From Brachypodium distachyon (taxonomy: Eukaryota; Streptophyta; Magnoliopsida; Poales; Poaceae), in the NCBI RefSeq assembly GCF_000005505.3, contig NC_016131.3:65248355-65312354 (forward strand): 64,000 nt of DNA. Reading direction: 5' to 3'. The notes below the pieces were generated by a model that was not told the DNA's origin, did no database searches, and was given only the letters and a program-made list of their open reading frames with translations. The translations under genes and the position numbers were made by a program. Shown here one piece after another: positions 22,378 through 35,099 of this stretch (positions are counted from its first letter, which is position 1; the number at the start of each line of letters is the position of its first letter).

Positions 22378-25300
22378 ATGTCGTGGCTCCGCAACGCGGT
22401 GCACCGCGCCGTCGAGGCGGGCGGCGGCGGGATCTCCCTCACCACCCGCACCGTCCGCACCTCCCTCGGCACCGTCGTCCACCACGCCGGCCAGGCCGTC
22501 GTCGGCGGCGCCAGGCTCATCAACGGAATCGTACGAGCCCCGACACAACACTCCGTCTGCCTCTCAATCACACAAATCAGCCGCTGGCTGCCGTAGTAGC
22601 CCTATCGAATTCCTTCGGGTGTTGGTCGTGATTATTTCTCGTGTTTGTTTCGCAGGGGAATCGGTACTACAAGAGCTTGAAGCTGACGGCCAAGAGGCTC
22701 GAAGAGGCAGCGCTCTCCTACAGAGGGGAGGAGAGGGTGCAGCTGCTGCGCCGGTGGCTCGTCGGTCTCAAGGAAACCGAGCGCGCCACCGCGGCGACGG
22801 GGGAGCCGCACCAGGCCGACGATCCCAATCAACCTGCGCCTGTGTTGGTGAGAATCTCTCTTCTAGTTTGACTTTGACCAGCATTTTTTCGATTGCGTCG
22901 TGTGATCGCGTAGGAAATATTGAGCGCTGCAGGATCAGTACGTGGATTACGAGAAGCCGAACGAGCTGATGAACTTTTTCCATGTCTTCCTCTACAGTCA
23001 AGCGCTCGAGTGCGTTGTTCTGTCCATGGTGGGTTGGGTTTTGCGCAATTGAATTCCGCCAAGTGTCGTTTCGGCAGGTTACAAACTGTAATTTAAAACA
23101 ATTAACTTGTTCTCAATGATCAGATTTTGGATGCCCCAACTGAGGAAGAAGGTTCGCTGCTCTTAGAAATTTTCGGGCAAGTTGCTCAACCATTGAATGA
23201 CTAGCTACTACACTTAACTCTGTGGTTTTAGGGGCTTCCAAGGAAAATCTTGAAGCTTCCACTCATACAAACTATTGTTGTCTTTGGATGCTCTATGCAG
23301 AATGTGCCTTAATGGAGGGAAGGATATGCACAGTACAATTTTGAGCAGCATACATGACTTGGCAGGGTTATTTAGAAGTTACAATGATGAAGTATTGGTG
23401 CGTACTTCCTTTTTCATCCCTCTCAATATTAAACGATAGGCTCGTCACGTGTACAAAACTAGTCATATAGACCTCACTGGTCCACTTCAACGTAGTACAG
23501 TACTTATTTGTAGGAAAACGCGCTTGGTTCAATCATTTCCTCCATGATTTGATCTTAATTTGTAACTATCTTATGCTCATCATGTGAAGACTTGAATTTT
23601 TCCCAGTGGTTAAATTAGATGCCAGTGAAAGAATAACATGTATCACCTATTGGAAAAACATATGTGCAGAGCTCATGTTTGAATGACATCTATTTTCTGT
23701 GTTATCTCCTTTTCAGGCAAAACGTGACGAACTGCTTCAGTTTGCTCAATGTGCTATCTCAGGGTTAAAATTAAATGCTGAAATTGCAAGGTTACCTCTT
23801 TTGTTTGGGTAGATGGCGCAAGGGGTTGCTTTGCTGTCAAAGTTTGCATGTGTATTTACATGCTCCAAAATCTCTATTTTTTTCTTCTTAATTCCAGATT
23901 AGATAATGAAATCATGCAGCTGCAACAAGAGATAAATGCAATTGATGCCCTGCGAGCTAATTCAACCAATAAACGTAATAAAGCATCTCAGACAGTCCCT
24001 GCAGAGGTAGGCCTGAATTTGGTGTTATTTACCTTTGTACTGTGTGTATGTTGGCTTTTATTTTAAGAAAGCAAGTGATAAGGCTACCTTTCTGTTGTGT
24101 GTTTGTGATATAACCTAATTTTGTCACGTGAACCTGGCCCATGAAAACGAGAATGATATAGCCTAATTTTGTCATGTGATCTATCCATAAGGTGGACTTT
24201 TTTCTGCTAAATTGAGGAGGGCAAATAGCATAGTCACCTCTGATTCTTTCAAAAAATAAATTAGCTATCATTATTTTTTCTTGAACACGCACCTAAGTGC
24301 GCGTCATTTTTCATTAGAAGAGGGGTAAGACAGCCAAGCTTTCATGGTAGAACATTTAATTAGCCATCATTATATAAAATTGGAAAGTTAAAAGATGACG
24401 AAACTCCTGCAAATGCCATTGTTATTAATTATGTCCATTGGTACATTTATGTGCAACTGTTCTTCCGTTTCTGCTAAAACCTTCTATGTCAATATGGCAT
24501 ATTTAAATAACCAAATACTCCTCCGTTCCTAAATTCTTGTCGTGGTTTTAGTGCAAATTTGAACTAAAACCACAACAAGAATTTAGGAACGGAGGAAGTA
24601 TTAGATAAGATATTAAGCATTCATGGTAAGGGCATTGTTTACGATTGAGGCAATATATGATGTATCCACCATCCAGTGATCTCTGGAGAAACTGGAACAA
24701 GTAATCCCATGTTAACTGCATTCTTTTTTGTTTTTAAAGAAAGGTAGATAATCTTTTGTATGTATATCCGCCAATGCTTGGACCTCAGGCCTTAAGCCGC
24801 TCACTTCATTTGTTTCATACTTAATTTCATCCCATTAAGTATGGGTCAATTTACTGTTGTTAATTCTTATTGTAGTTAAAAGTTAAAAATTAAGAGCTAA
24901 ACTCACCAGTTTGTTTTTAAATTCTGATACTTTTTGCAGTACTTCAAAACTGCAGTTGCTGAGGTTCATCTATGCTCCAGAATGGAAGACCTTGTACTAA
25001 AGAAGAAATCAATAAATTCTGGTGACTCTTTGGAGACTCATTTTCAGAAGGTATGATAAATCATTTTGAATTTAATATGACTTCGTTTTCTTGGTTCTTC
25101 CCCTTTTTCTATTTGCTTCACATTCATCATTTTGGAATCAGATTTAACTCCAGCAGAATAATTGCAAGCTTATTTTATTTGTTAAAATATATGTCCTTGT
25201 ACCCCCTTTTTGAATGGTGCGTTCCATAAAATATTGCAGGTTGATAAGCTGAAGGTTTTGTCAGAATCCCTTGCAAATTCGTCTGCGAAAGCGGAGAGGC

Positions 25301-28249
25301 GTATGATGGAAAATAGGTTTCTGTCTTCAGCATTATCTCTTCTATTTTTTCTTTTCAGTAACTTAGCACATATTCATTTGGTGGAATCAGTGCAAAGAAA
25401 AGTTATTTGACTAATATATTAGTCCATAATTGTATTACTTGAAGAGATATGCCAGTGTAGTGAAAAGTTCCCTTTGGATTAATCTAGTTACATTGGTGTA
25501 TATTTCTGTAGTAATCAAGGTGCAATTTTTACCTTGTTCGTTTATTTCAATATTCCTTTTCATGTCATAGACACCGTTATATTATTTTGTTTCTACTAAA
25601 ATGTTTCACATGAGCCTGTCCGCTTTGAAGTATGTTGCCCTATTTCGATGCAGGGTTCAGAAGGAAGAATCTCTTATCTTCAGAGTTACCAAAACAAATG
25701 AAGTTAGTACAGCTGAAAAGGTAACTTCGATAGCCACGAGCCTGTGAGTCATCACTTCAATTGTTATGATACTTTCGTACTGAATTGTGCCAATGAGACG
25801 AGCAGCAATTTTTTGTGCATCCTGACCAAGAAATTTTCCAGATTAAACCTAGGACACGCCACCTGTTATAATATTTTTCTTCAGCAGTCTTGCAATGGTC
25901 ATAGGGATCGGCTTTTTGTGTATGTGTTCTGTTGTCTAGCTTATCCTGAATTTTATTCTTGTGAAAGGAATTAGTGAATGAGATCTCTGGACTTGAGAAG
26001 CAAAAGTATCAACTTGAGGCAGAACTAAACAAAGTATGATCTCACTATCCTTTTCCACCTTCCTGAAGAAATTTGAAGCCAGTTTCTTTGATCTATTTAA
26101 GTAATTTACAGAATGAAGAAATGTTGGTAATATCTTGCTGAGGTTTGAAATTAGATGATTTTGGTTTCAGTTTGTAGAGGTAGACATAACATGTAAATTC
26201 ACCTCAGAGTATATATGATCTGAAATGTTTATTCATGTTGACCTACTGCATTAGAAACTGCATAACCAGAAACGGACCGTATGTAAAATCATTCTAATTA
26301 TGTTATTATACATAGTACCCTTAACCTCTATGTTGGTGATCAAACGGCTGAGAAGATATTGCGGAGATTCATAGGGTGCAAATACGAGCTATAACTAGCT
26401 TTCAGCTTTGAATTATGACTTGTGGTTTTAGTAGTCTCTCACAAATGTAATTATTGTTTGGCATCTCAGATATAATAATTGGATACGCACTTAGTTGACA
26501 TGATTTATGCATTAACTATTAATCATCTATCAAGTGTCCTATTGGTTTACCTGATTTATAATATAAAATTGTCATTCCGATTGAAAAAGTAATTGAGGGC
26601 TTCCATTTACAGTCCTTGATTGTTAGATTTACTGTTCTTTAGATGCTATGATCACATGAGAAGCTTATTTTTAAGAGTGATTCTGAAACTCAGATTACAG
26701 GTAAATTCCAAACTTAATACTGCTGTGGTGAAGCTTAAAAAAACTAGAGAGGAGAGAGACCAATTTGATGAAGCTAGCAATCAGATTGTGCAACATTTGA
26801 AAGCAAAGGTCTGCTTTTTCTTTGCTAATTTGTAGAATAGAAATTGCTTTACGGAAAGGACACCTTTCAATCATCGTTGTTTTCTGTCATATGCTTACAT
26901 TAGGAGGATGAACTATCAAGATCTATTGCTTCCTGCAAAGTAGAAGCAAGCACTGTCCGTGCATGGATCAACTTTTTAGAAGATACATGGAAATTGCAAT
27001 CTTTTTATGAAGAGATAAAGGAAAAGCAGGCCAAGTATGTAGGATGTTCCACTGAAAAATACCAATTGATGATTTCTATGTGCAAAGATTCGCTGACATA
27101 AGTTTCTGTTTTGAGTATTTGCTGATTGCAGTGATGAACTGGATAGATGTGGAATCTGCTTTGTGAATTTGATTAAGCATCATGTTTCTGCATGCGTGGT
27201 ACTCCATTTGACTTTTACTTTCCAAAGAAGTTATATACTATGGAAAAGGGCCTTTTGTTACTACTTTTTCATTTCCTATTTGTTCCTCAACTAGCTGTTT
27301 CTTTTGGTTCTCTAGGAAGAGCTGAGCACTTCTATAGATCGTATAAAGACCTTTGTTGATAACTTGAATATTTTCAGTGACAGGTGTGGTTCTCATCTGT
27401 TAGTCTAATTTCCTGGTACAAGATACCTCCTGTGCTAATGATTGTAGTTCCACCGACAGATTGGCCCAGGATGGAGATGATGTTCTGTCGAAGCAATCAA
27501 ACCCACGTAAATACCTCGAGCAGGAATATTTGGAAACTGAGAAAAAGGTCATTCTTGATTAAATATTTTTTACCCCGCTTCCTAAACAGAAGGTGCTAAT
27601 AGAGGATAACAAAATATGTAGTTACAGATAGCATCAGGAACCCTGACTCTGATTTCTTTGTTCTATAATTTTTATTGCCTTCTGCTCTGTTTCAGGTTGT
27701 AGCCGCATTCAGTTTAGCTGATAATATCAGAGCATTAACATTTCCGAATCCTGAGCGTGAAACCAGGTAATTGCTATTCAAGATACTATACCCTCTTTTG
27801 GAGCACATAGAAATGTCATTTCCACACGGATCCGCAAAATCCAGTTCTCCAAACATGGCTTGACCTTCAGTGTAAATGATACTCCACTACTAAGCAGTGC
27901 TAACTGTTTGTGCAGGCGAGATGATCCTGAGGTGAAAAATCTGTTCGCCAATATCGACAAGCTGCGAGTCGAGTTCGAATCGGTTCCACGGCCAGTACTG
28001 CAAATTGAGATCAAAGAAAAAGAAGAGAAATCAAGAGGAACTCGATCGCTTTCCTTCAAGGGCACCGGCACACCGAGCCATTCAAGAAGCGAGTCCCCGA
28101 TCGCAGATCAACTCAGGACACGGCTACCATCGGAGTCCGACTCAGAGCTGGAGAAGTTCGACGAGGAGTACAAGGAATACTCGGCCGATGACATCAGTGG
28201 ATGGGAGTTTGATGAGCTTGAAGACGACCTAAGATCTGGGCAACTCTAG
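22378..28249 (+). CDS. conserved plant coiled-coil protein, 18 exons
   Basis: Exons by splice site and phase: 22378-22530, 22656-22847, 22933-23028, 23124-23176, 23301-23397, 23717-23790, 23898-24006, 24940-25050, 25240-25316, 25654-25720, 25968-26033, 26701-26808, 26904-27034, 27132-27198, 27316-27383, 27448-27547, 27696-27766 and 27916-28249. They total 1974 nt, or 657 residues, with phases closing throughout. The N terminus is MSWLRNAVHRAVEA, followed by EEAALSYRGEERVQLLRRWL. Residues about 190-520 are rich in heptads (LDNEIMQLQQEINAIDAL, EISGLEKQKYQLEAELNK, LKKTREERDQFDEASNQI). The C-terminal tail is acidic (ELEKFDEEYKEYSADD) and contains Ser-rich RSLSFKGTG. I do not recognise a named family; a vesicle, cytoskeleton or scaffold role would be a guess. 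Intron 4 uses a GC donor, and intron 7 holds a Stowaway MITE. Confidence 0.85.
23177..23300 (+). other. GC-AG intron
   Basis: Exon 4 ends TTTTCGG and the intron begins GCAAGTT, ending TATGCAG. This junction gives an uninterrupted reading EIFGMCLNGGKDMHSTIL. The nearby GT at 23152 leads to a frame that cannot join the next exon. GCAAGT is the usual form of plant GC donors. Confidence 0.8.
24518..24598. mobile_element. Stowaway MITE, subfamily B (81 bp)
   Basis: Nearly perfect palindrome flanked by TA (24516-24517 and 24599-24600). The ends are CTCCTCCGTTCCTAAATTCT and its complement, and the stem continues through 'gtggttttagt'. It sits in intron 7 of the coiled-coil gene. The same design recurs at 61674-61755. 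Confidence 0.9.
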
Positions 28250-29415
28250 TGATCAGGGAACTCACGTATCTTGATTAGTCGATGTAAATTTGTTAGCACC
28301 AAAATCTGGATAGCACAGAGTTGTGTACATTATAATCTTCGTTTCTGCCCACAAGTTTTTGCTGCATCCTCCTGCGAACGTTGAGTCGCCTTGCTTCTGG
28401 ACACATGTTGGGACTTTGGGAGGAGAGCCGTGTGAGAGGTTTGATGTGTCCACATCTCCCATGAAATTGACCACTCTCTTGTGTACGTACAGTACTGTAC
28501 AGTACATCATCGGGCATCCAGACTTGTAAAAAGTCAACTTCCTCCTCTTTTACCCGTCTGTGTCTTCCTCTTTTTTAGGCTTTGTTCTTTCCTCCAGCTT
28601 TAGTTGACAGCAGAAAGACCAAAGATGCCAGGATAATGGAAAGAACAAAAGAAGCTCTCCACCCTTTCTCTGCACAAAGGTGCTGCTGCCTTTGCTTTGT
28701 CAACCTCTGCCTTTTGTATTCTTAATCCATACGTGTTCGATCTTTTTTTCTTCAAAGGCGTAACGCGTAAAAAAAGTAATAATTCATGCTCTCAGTCTCA
28801 GTACTGGTAGTATTTACTGTACTTGATCCTGACACAATTTGCAGCAAAGGACCAAGGAGGGAAAGATGTGAAGGCAGTAAAGAGGTCATCCTATGGCCCC
28901 CACCACACTACCTTTATTGAAAAGCACACTGTGATTTGATCCAGAACTTGTTCATGTCTCTCTTATCCGTAATGCCTTTGACAGTAATACACAGGTACAT
29001 GAATCTAGTTACTGTTTGCTCTCTGTAAGTAGCTGTAAAGCGCGAGAACTGCTGTACTGCTCGTAGTAAACACAACATCAAATAGTAGTACAACTACCAC
29101 AGCACAAATCCAAATCCAACAAGGGCGCGCGCACACACGCACATCCATCTAAATTTCAGGAGTGAGTGAGCACAAGTGCACAAGACAATCCCTGGAATCA
29201 ATCAGCCTCCGAGACAAGAGGGCCACCCCCACCTCCCATTCTGTTTTCTTGGATTCCTCCCTGTCCTGCCACAGCCCATAATTTTTTTTCAAACTCCTGA
29301 CACTGCCCCCCTCCCATCTCTCCTCCACCCCCCTATTAACTCTTCTTCCTCCTTGCCCCCCATTTGGCCCATCCGAGCAAGCGACTGCTTGAATTGCTTC
29401 CTGGCTTCCACCCCA
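28250..29415. other. spacer between coiled-coil gene and MAKR gene
   Basis: Contains the 3' UTR of the coiled-coil gene and the promoter and 5' UTR of the MAKR-like gene. A short palindromic stretch, 'gtacagtactgtacagtac', lies near 28486-28505. The last 120 bp before the coding region are C/T-rich, typical of a leader. Nothing else is recognised. Confidence 0.5.
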
Positions 29416-30366
29416 ATGTGCCCTAGAGCGACGGCCCAGCACGGCGGCGCGGAGATGGGGAGAGCGAGCTGTACCAGTTTTGCCGCTGCTAGCGCGCACT
29501 CGTTTGGGGAGGAGGAGTACATCGACCTGGATCTCAGTTCTTGCGGGGAGTATGAGTTCCGGGTGTGCCGGACCAACAAAGCGGCGGCTCCCTGCGCGGA
29601 CGAGCTGCTCTCCCGGGGCAGGCTCCACAAGGTCGCGCCGAGGCCGTCGGGCAAGCCGCTTGATCCTGACGCCGCCGCGGCCTGCGGCGGCAGCGGCGGC
29701 GGCAGGAGGAGCACTGCCACGGTCGCACCGCTGCAGCAGCATCCGCAAGCCGGGGGGATTCGCTGTCTGCAGCCGGCTGCGGAGGGCTCCCGGCGGAAGA
29801 AGCCCGGCAAGGCGGCTGTGCACGCGAAGCTGCAGGCGTCGCGGGCCTTCTTCCGGTCCCTGTTCGCCAGGACCTCGTGCTCCGACAAGCAGTGCCACCG
29901 CGGAATCGGCGTTCGGTCCGCGAGCACCGGCCGAACGACGAGCGGCAAGGCGGCATTTGGGCAAATCAAGAGCAGCTGCTACAGCGTCAGCGGCGGCGGC
30001 GCGGCTCCGACCACGCTGAGGAGCAGCATCGAGCAGGAGAAGCTGATGGACGAGGAGGAGCTCTCGGCAGCCAGCAGCAGCAGCCGCCAACGGAAGTCCT
30101 TCTCTGGCGTGATCAAGTGGCGTCCGGCAACGGCAACGGGGCCGCCGTCGAAGTCGAACCCCGCGCCGGCTTGGGCGTCGACGACGACGAGGAGGAACTC
30201 GTCGGGGGAGCACGGCCCGGCGCTGAAGCGGAGCAGCAGCTGCCGGTCGGAGTCGGAGGGGCTCATCCAGGGCGCCATCGCCTACTGCAAGCGGTCGCAG
30301 CAGCAGCGCGTGCTCGCCAGGAAGAGCGTCAGCGACGCCGCCCTCTGCTCCTCCCGGCCCTCCTAG
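29416..30366 (+). CDS. MAKR/BKI1-like membrane-associated kinase regulator
   Basis: Intronless. Two in-frame ATGs are possible: 29416 (weak context; MCPRATAQHGGAEMGRASC, 316 residues) and 29455 (GAGATGG, strong context, 303 residues). The second is more likely used. Family marks are the N-terminal EEEYIDLDLSS, then GEYEFRVC and ADELLSRGRLHKV, and the conserved C-terminal SEGLIQGAIAYCKRSQQQ. Between them are basic and Ser-rich stretches (SRRKKPGKAAVHAKLQAS, SSSSRQRKSFSG) that in this family hold the protein at the plasma membrane until phosphorylated. BKI1 and MAKR proteins bind leucine-rich-repeat receptor kinases, with BKI1 inhibiting BRI1 in brassinosteroid signalling. The precise subfamily member cannot be fixed by eye; the order of motifs resembles MAKR4-type proteins. 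The reverse-strand open frames here are shadows of GC-rich coding sequence. Confidence 0.82.
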   Translation: MCPRATAQHGGAEMGRASCTSFAAASAHSFGEEEYIDLDLSSCGEYEFRVCRTNKAAAPCADELLSRGRLHKVAPRPSGKPLDPDAAAACGGSGGGRRSTATVAPLQQHPQAGGIRCLQPAAEGSRRKKPGKAAVHAKLQASRAFFRSLFARTSCSDKQCHRGIGVRSASTGRTTSGKAAFGQIKSSCYSVSGGGAAPTTLRSSIEQEKLMDEEELSAASSSSRQRKSFSGVIKWRPATATGPPSKSNPAPAWASTTTRRNSSGEHGPALKRSSSCRSESEGLIQGAIAYCKRSQQQRVLARKSVSDAALCSSRPS

Positions 30367-32235
30367 GTCCTAGCCAACTCAGCTCAGCCGTACTGTGTAG
30401 TCCCCATAGACTAGGACGTGTGCATGCAAAAATTGTCTGGAAAATGATCACCACAACAATAATGTGAAGTGCCTCTTTCTTTCCCTGTACCAGAACACGT
30501 CTTATTCCATACTTCCATCATTAGCCGCCGTCAATTTGTTGAGAAAACGAAACGTTCAGGTTCACCACCACCAACCCGTCTGTTACTCAAACAAAATGTA
30601 GACTCCGACATTGGGCACTGCTGGTTCAGAATTATTTCCTGGGCAAGCGGCGGCAGCCGCTCATTCAGTGCGAGTTAAGATGCGCCATAACAGCTGCCCT
30701 GAACGCAGCAGAGCGTCCACTTGCCTAGCGAAAGAATAGCGCTAGCTCTGCCTTTGAGCTTTGACACCAAAACAAACCACCAAATTCCTCAAAGAAAAAA
30801 CACCAGAAAAAAGAGAGGGAGATGCGAACTCGAGCAATATCTCGGCGCAAGGAGTGCGCGGATGATGGGGGCGGTAGATTGACGGCATGATGGGCGCGCG
30901 GATCCTTTGGGGAAACGCCGATAGGCAGGTCGGCACGGCATCATTAAAGGCCAAAAGGAGGACGTGAAGCCGTGAAGGTGCCCCCGCATCGCAGCCAAGT
31001 CCAACCACCCGCACTGGACACTGGCCTGCTGTTCGTGGGGGGCGCGCACATGACGCGACCCGACCGCCAGTTTTGGTCTTACATTACCGGCAGCCAAATC
31101 TGGTTGGTACCAGCGCTGCAAGCCCTCAATTCTTCTTTGACCCCCTTTGCTTTGAACAGTACTACTAGCACTGTACTGCCTTGACGCGATGACGACACCA
31201 ACGGTTCCCCTGCTCCGTTCGAGGTCTGAAGGTTCGAGGTTCCATTATTCGAGGGTACGAGACTCGACCTGACGTCTATCAACAACTCATTTCAGATTAT
31301 TCGTAACTCCTCCCAACGTAGCCTATATAATCAAGCCGTCTCCATCAACCTTTCGCTAACACGTTCCGTTATTCAAGCATGCAATCGAGAACGTTGTGAG
31401 ACGAAGGCGTAAACTCGATGCATGGTCATCCTCCTATCCACCCTCCAACCTACCTGCCTATGCTACTACAAGGCATACACAACCTAGACCAATATGGCGC
31501 GGGGCACGTGGTGGAGCAAGAATCGCCAAAGCGAAGAAAGCTAAGCTACAAATCTCTCGCTTTGGAGGCGAGGCGAGGGGAGGGGAAGAAAGCTTCTTTT
31601 TACGGAGCCAACTTGGCGGGCTCTCCTCCTCCCGCTGTTCGATCGCTGTCCTGGCCGGACCCCGGTTCTCTCCCTCCAGGCTCGGGAGAAAAACGGAAAA
31701 GGCCTCTTTGCGTACCGCATAGCCCCCCATCACCACGTGATAAGATTGGACGAGCGAGCGGGCTCAGCAGCGGAGAAAAACAGTAGCGCTATCATAGCAA
31801 CTTTTACCATTAGTTTCGGCATTGGGATAGAGATAAAGATGACATGCAAAGTTGGGGATTTGTACATACAGCGTCTGGTGTTTGCGTGCATGTCTGTATG
31901 CGCGGGCACAAGCACAACCTTTCACCGTCTTCCACAGCCTGCTGTACCGTAACAAAGGGATGGCTACCTGACGACGGCGTAACTTTTTCAACCCGTACGC
32001 TTCTCGAGACTTTTGAGTGTACCGATGGGGGCAGTGATGTGTGCAATTGTCAACTCCCCCAGTTACCGACGGGTTTCCTGCGTGAAATGATAAAAATCAA
32101 CTCTCTTTTTAAAACTTGAGCAAAAAATAACCTCCTAATAAATTTTAATAAATCCCAACTATTTTGTTCAACGCTCAGCCCTGAGGTTGGCTAGATCAAC
32201 ATCATAGTCAATGGTGTCGAAAAAGAACTTACAGA
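30367..32235. other. spacer downstream of the MAKR-like gene
   Basis: No gene recognised. The GC-rich open frames near 31396-31786 have no family motif and overlap in several frames on both strands, as expected by chance. Confidence 0.5.
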
Positions 32236-32549
32236 TCGTTTGGCATTCATTTTTTCATTTCATTTGGTATAACGGAACGAAATCCAATTTTTGATAGGAT
32301 TTCATTTGGTTAAAATTTGAATTTCGGGTTCAAAAATCATTTTTGTCTGCCACATGGATTTGTAGAGTGAGACAATTTCAGAGAAATGATGACTTTTAGA
32401 CATGAATTGGGTTTAGTTATAATTTGATTTCATGGAATTTGAGATTGAATTCATGTGGCCAATTCCATGCCAACCAAACAAGTTGATTTCTAGAATTATT
32501 CAAAATGAATTTCAGAATTCTAGGTCGAAATGATGGATGCCAAACGGGC
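32236..32549. mobile_element. MITE-like element with CCGTTTGGCAT ends
   Basis: The left end TCGTTTGGCATTCAT (32236 onward) is mirrored by the right end, the complement of CCCGTTTGGCATCCAT (to 32549). The interior has several inverted pairs, such as 'ttcatttcattt', 'gaattcatgtgg' and 'atgaatttcagaattc'. The target duplication is not clear. The ends resemble common grass MITEs, but the superfamily is not decided. Confidence 0.5.
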
Positions 32550-32579
32550 TATTAGTGTCTTCATGAGCTACACGGGGAC

Positions 32580-33170
32580 TTAAGATTACACATCAACAGA
32601 AGAAGTCGCAAATGCGTAGTTCATGGTGCTTCCGTAGCCACAACCATCACATGGAGTTGGATGTCATCCCGGCCAACCACAATGGCGGCGGCACCGGTGG
32701 AGGTGTTGTTGGCTATGGACGGGGTGCGGGAAGCTGAGTGCCGGATTTTGTTTGCTGGATGGTGGTGGCGGCGGCGTGCTCCGGTAGGTTTCCGAAATGT
32801 TCTTCGTGACTTGTTGGGTTGCGGCGGCTGATCTGTGGTCCCGGTCTTTGGCGATGGAAACATGTTTGTTAGCTTTCGGTGGGGACTCTCTCAAGAATAG
32901 GTGCTACGCACGAAGTCTCATGGTGATGCGCCAAGTCATGCCTATTGCTGGTCCTGAGGCGATCATAGGATGATGGTTCCGGTATGCGGTACGGGCAGTT
33001 GTTTTGGTCTATACGATAGGGTTAGTAGTAGTTTGCTGGAGTCAATGCTATTCTTTTTGGAGCCGACTTTGTTCGGCTTTGCTGTCTAGATTTATTAATA
33101 TATGGTTGTGTGCATCAGTCGATGCAGAGACCGGAGGTTATACTCCTTTTCGAAAATTAAAAAAATGTAT
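32580..33170. mobile_element. possible retroposon 3' end
   Basis: The run 'gtgtgcatcagtcgatgcag', followed by 'agaccggaggttatactcct' and an A-rich tail (about 33105-33168), resembles 3' ends of non-LTR retroposon debris common in grass genomes. No reverse transcriptase reading remains, so this is a weak call. Confidence 0.3.
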
Positions 33171-33452
33171 CTACACACGTATTGTTTATAAATATCAAAG
33201 CCATGGAGCCTCAAGATTGATGTATGCAAAGTGGTAGAATTTATATTGAATACGATAAAATGGAAAACATTGGAATAACATTCCTATCGCCATCACTATC
33301 GTGCACCACATAGCAAGGGCCATGATATTTACATACGTGAATGAAAGTTGTTGAAACATAGCAACACATACTTGAGAATGTTCTACAATACTTTAGACAA
33401 TTATAAGAGAAGATATTTAAAATGAGGCTTCCAGAGAGAGAATGACAAATAT

Positions 33453-33461
33453 TTCGTAATG
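33453..33461. repeat. MULE-2 target site duplication, left
   Basis: TTCGTAATG, identical to 38320-38328. Confidence 0.92.
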
Positions 33462-35089
33462 AGGAAATTGCACTACTGGTTCATGAAGTTGGCAAGCGGG
33501 TTCACTTTAGTCCATCAACTTGTAAACTGTGCACCGTTAGTCCAAATCTCGGTTAGCTCACGGTTCTGGGCGTTAAGTTGCCACGTGGCCGGGGGCAAGT
33601 TGCGGGAGGGGTTTTCTACAAAATCTTTTTCGCGTTCTGCCCCCTGACATTCTTTCGATCCAAGAACCGCCCAACCTAAATCCCCCACCTGAGCAGCACG
33701 TGAGGAAGACGAAACGCCACTTTGCAAAAGCCCCCCTGTCTCCTCGCCTCTTCTCTCTTCGACGTGCTCGAGGGCGGCGACCGGTGTTGCAGCAGGGGAC
33801 GGTGTAGGAGACGGCGGTGACTGCCTTGCACGGTGTTCGCCATGGAAGCTCGTCGACGCAGGGTCAGCGACGACCCGCCTGATTACAGTGAGTTCGGCCC
33901 CCTCTCTCGCAACTGTCGTACGCAAAAATATGGGTTTTTGTGCGTGATGATCGCTGTGGTGTGAGGGTACTTGGAGGTTGGATTTCGGTTGTCTAGGCCA
34001 TCAATTTGTGCGTAGGGTCCTGAGATGATGATTTTGGTTCTCCTCTAGGATATTAGTTGGCGGAAATTTAGGGGATTTCCTTTGGCAGTGAGTTTCTTCA
34101 TGATGTATGGGTTTACCAATTTTGTGCCGTGCTGTGTTCTTAATGATTATGATTCGTCTCATTTACATAAAAATTTTGTGCACAGACAACTTTAGTAAAG
34201 GTTAGGGTTTTGTTTGATTTTGAGGCCTTTTTAATTTTAGGTTACAATCTGTTGTGTTGTAGGTGCATATCGTGATCATTTCACAGTGGAAATACACCAT
34301 GGTGGCTTCTTCTGCGGTGTGATCATTCCAAGTCACCAGCAGGGACACACAGTACATTGTTGATCTGATTACAAATAGGTGTGATTGCAGAAAGTGGCAG
34401 CTTTCAGGCATACCCTGCAACCATGCAATTGCATGCTTCAGAGAAGAAAGGAGCAGGTTGACAGATGTTACAGTCTTGAGAGATACATGCAGGCTTATGG
34501 ATACAACATATACCCAGTTAGAGACATGACCCACCGGACACAGATGAATGGAGTTCAAGTTGAACCTCCAGTGTACAAGAAGAAAGTTGGGAGGCCTAGA
34601 AGATGCAGAAGGAAGCAACCAAAGGAGATTGGGAGAAGAAAGATAAGCAAACATGGTGTTGCAATGCACTGCAGCATCTGCAACTCTGCTACACACGACA
34701 GAAGAGGCCATCACAACCATGTAGAGCCAAGCAGTGGAGAAGATGATACATAAGAAGAGTATGATGGTCCAAACATTGGAGACGTAAGAATTTGTACAAC
34801 TGTTTTAATAATGAATTTTCTCTTCCTATATTATCATCTTGACTAATTCTATGAAATGCATTGATTGTAGGACATATTCAATGATGCAGAAGTAGACCCT
34901 GAGCAGGATCCTCTTAATGATCCTGAGACAATGGTGTACAGTATGTCTCATCAGGTAAATCTCATTGTAACTACAACATAATTCCTGTTGTGACCCTGAT
35001 CAACATCCTAATCATTGCATTCCTTTTGTCAAAACTAGTATGCTGCTTCTAATCCAGCACCAGGGCCACTTCCAGAGGAGTCAACATTT

Positions 35090-35099
35090 GTTGTGCAAA
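35090..35099. repeat. nested element target duplication, left
   Basis: GTTGTGCAAA, identical to 36519-36528. Nine or ten bases, depending on where the inverted repeat is taken to end. Confidence 0.9.

Noticed and set aside
23201..23330. Alternative exon reading GASKENLEASTHTNYCCLW in the coiled-coil gene
   Set aside because: It uses a GT donor at 23152 and acceptor TTTTAG at about 23231, but its frame cannot continue into the well-supported LNGGKDMHSTILSS segment. The GC-AG junction can.
29149..30213. Long minus-strand open frames opposite the MAKR-like gene
   Set aside because: Arg/Pro/Ala-rich composition with no motif; they are antisense shadows of GC-rich coding sequence. The plus strand carries the family motifs.
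31396..31786. GC-rich open frames on both strands
   Set aside because: Overlapping in three frames with no family resemblance.
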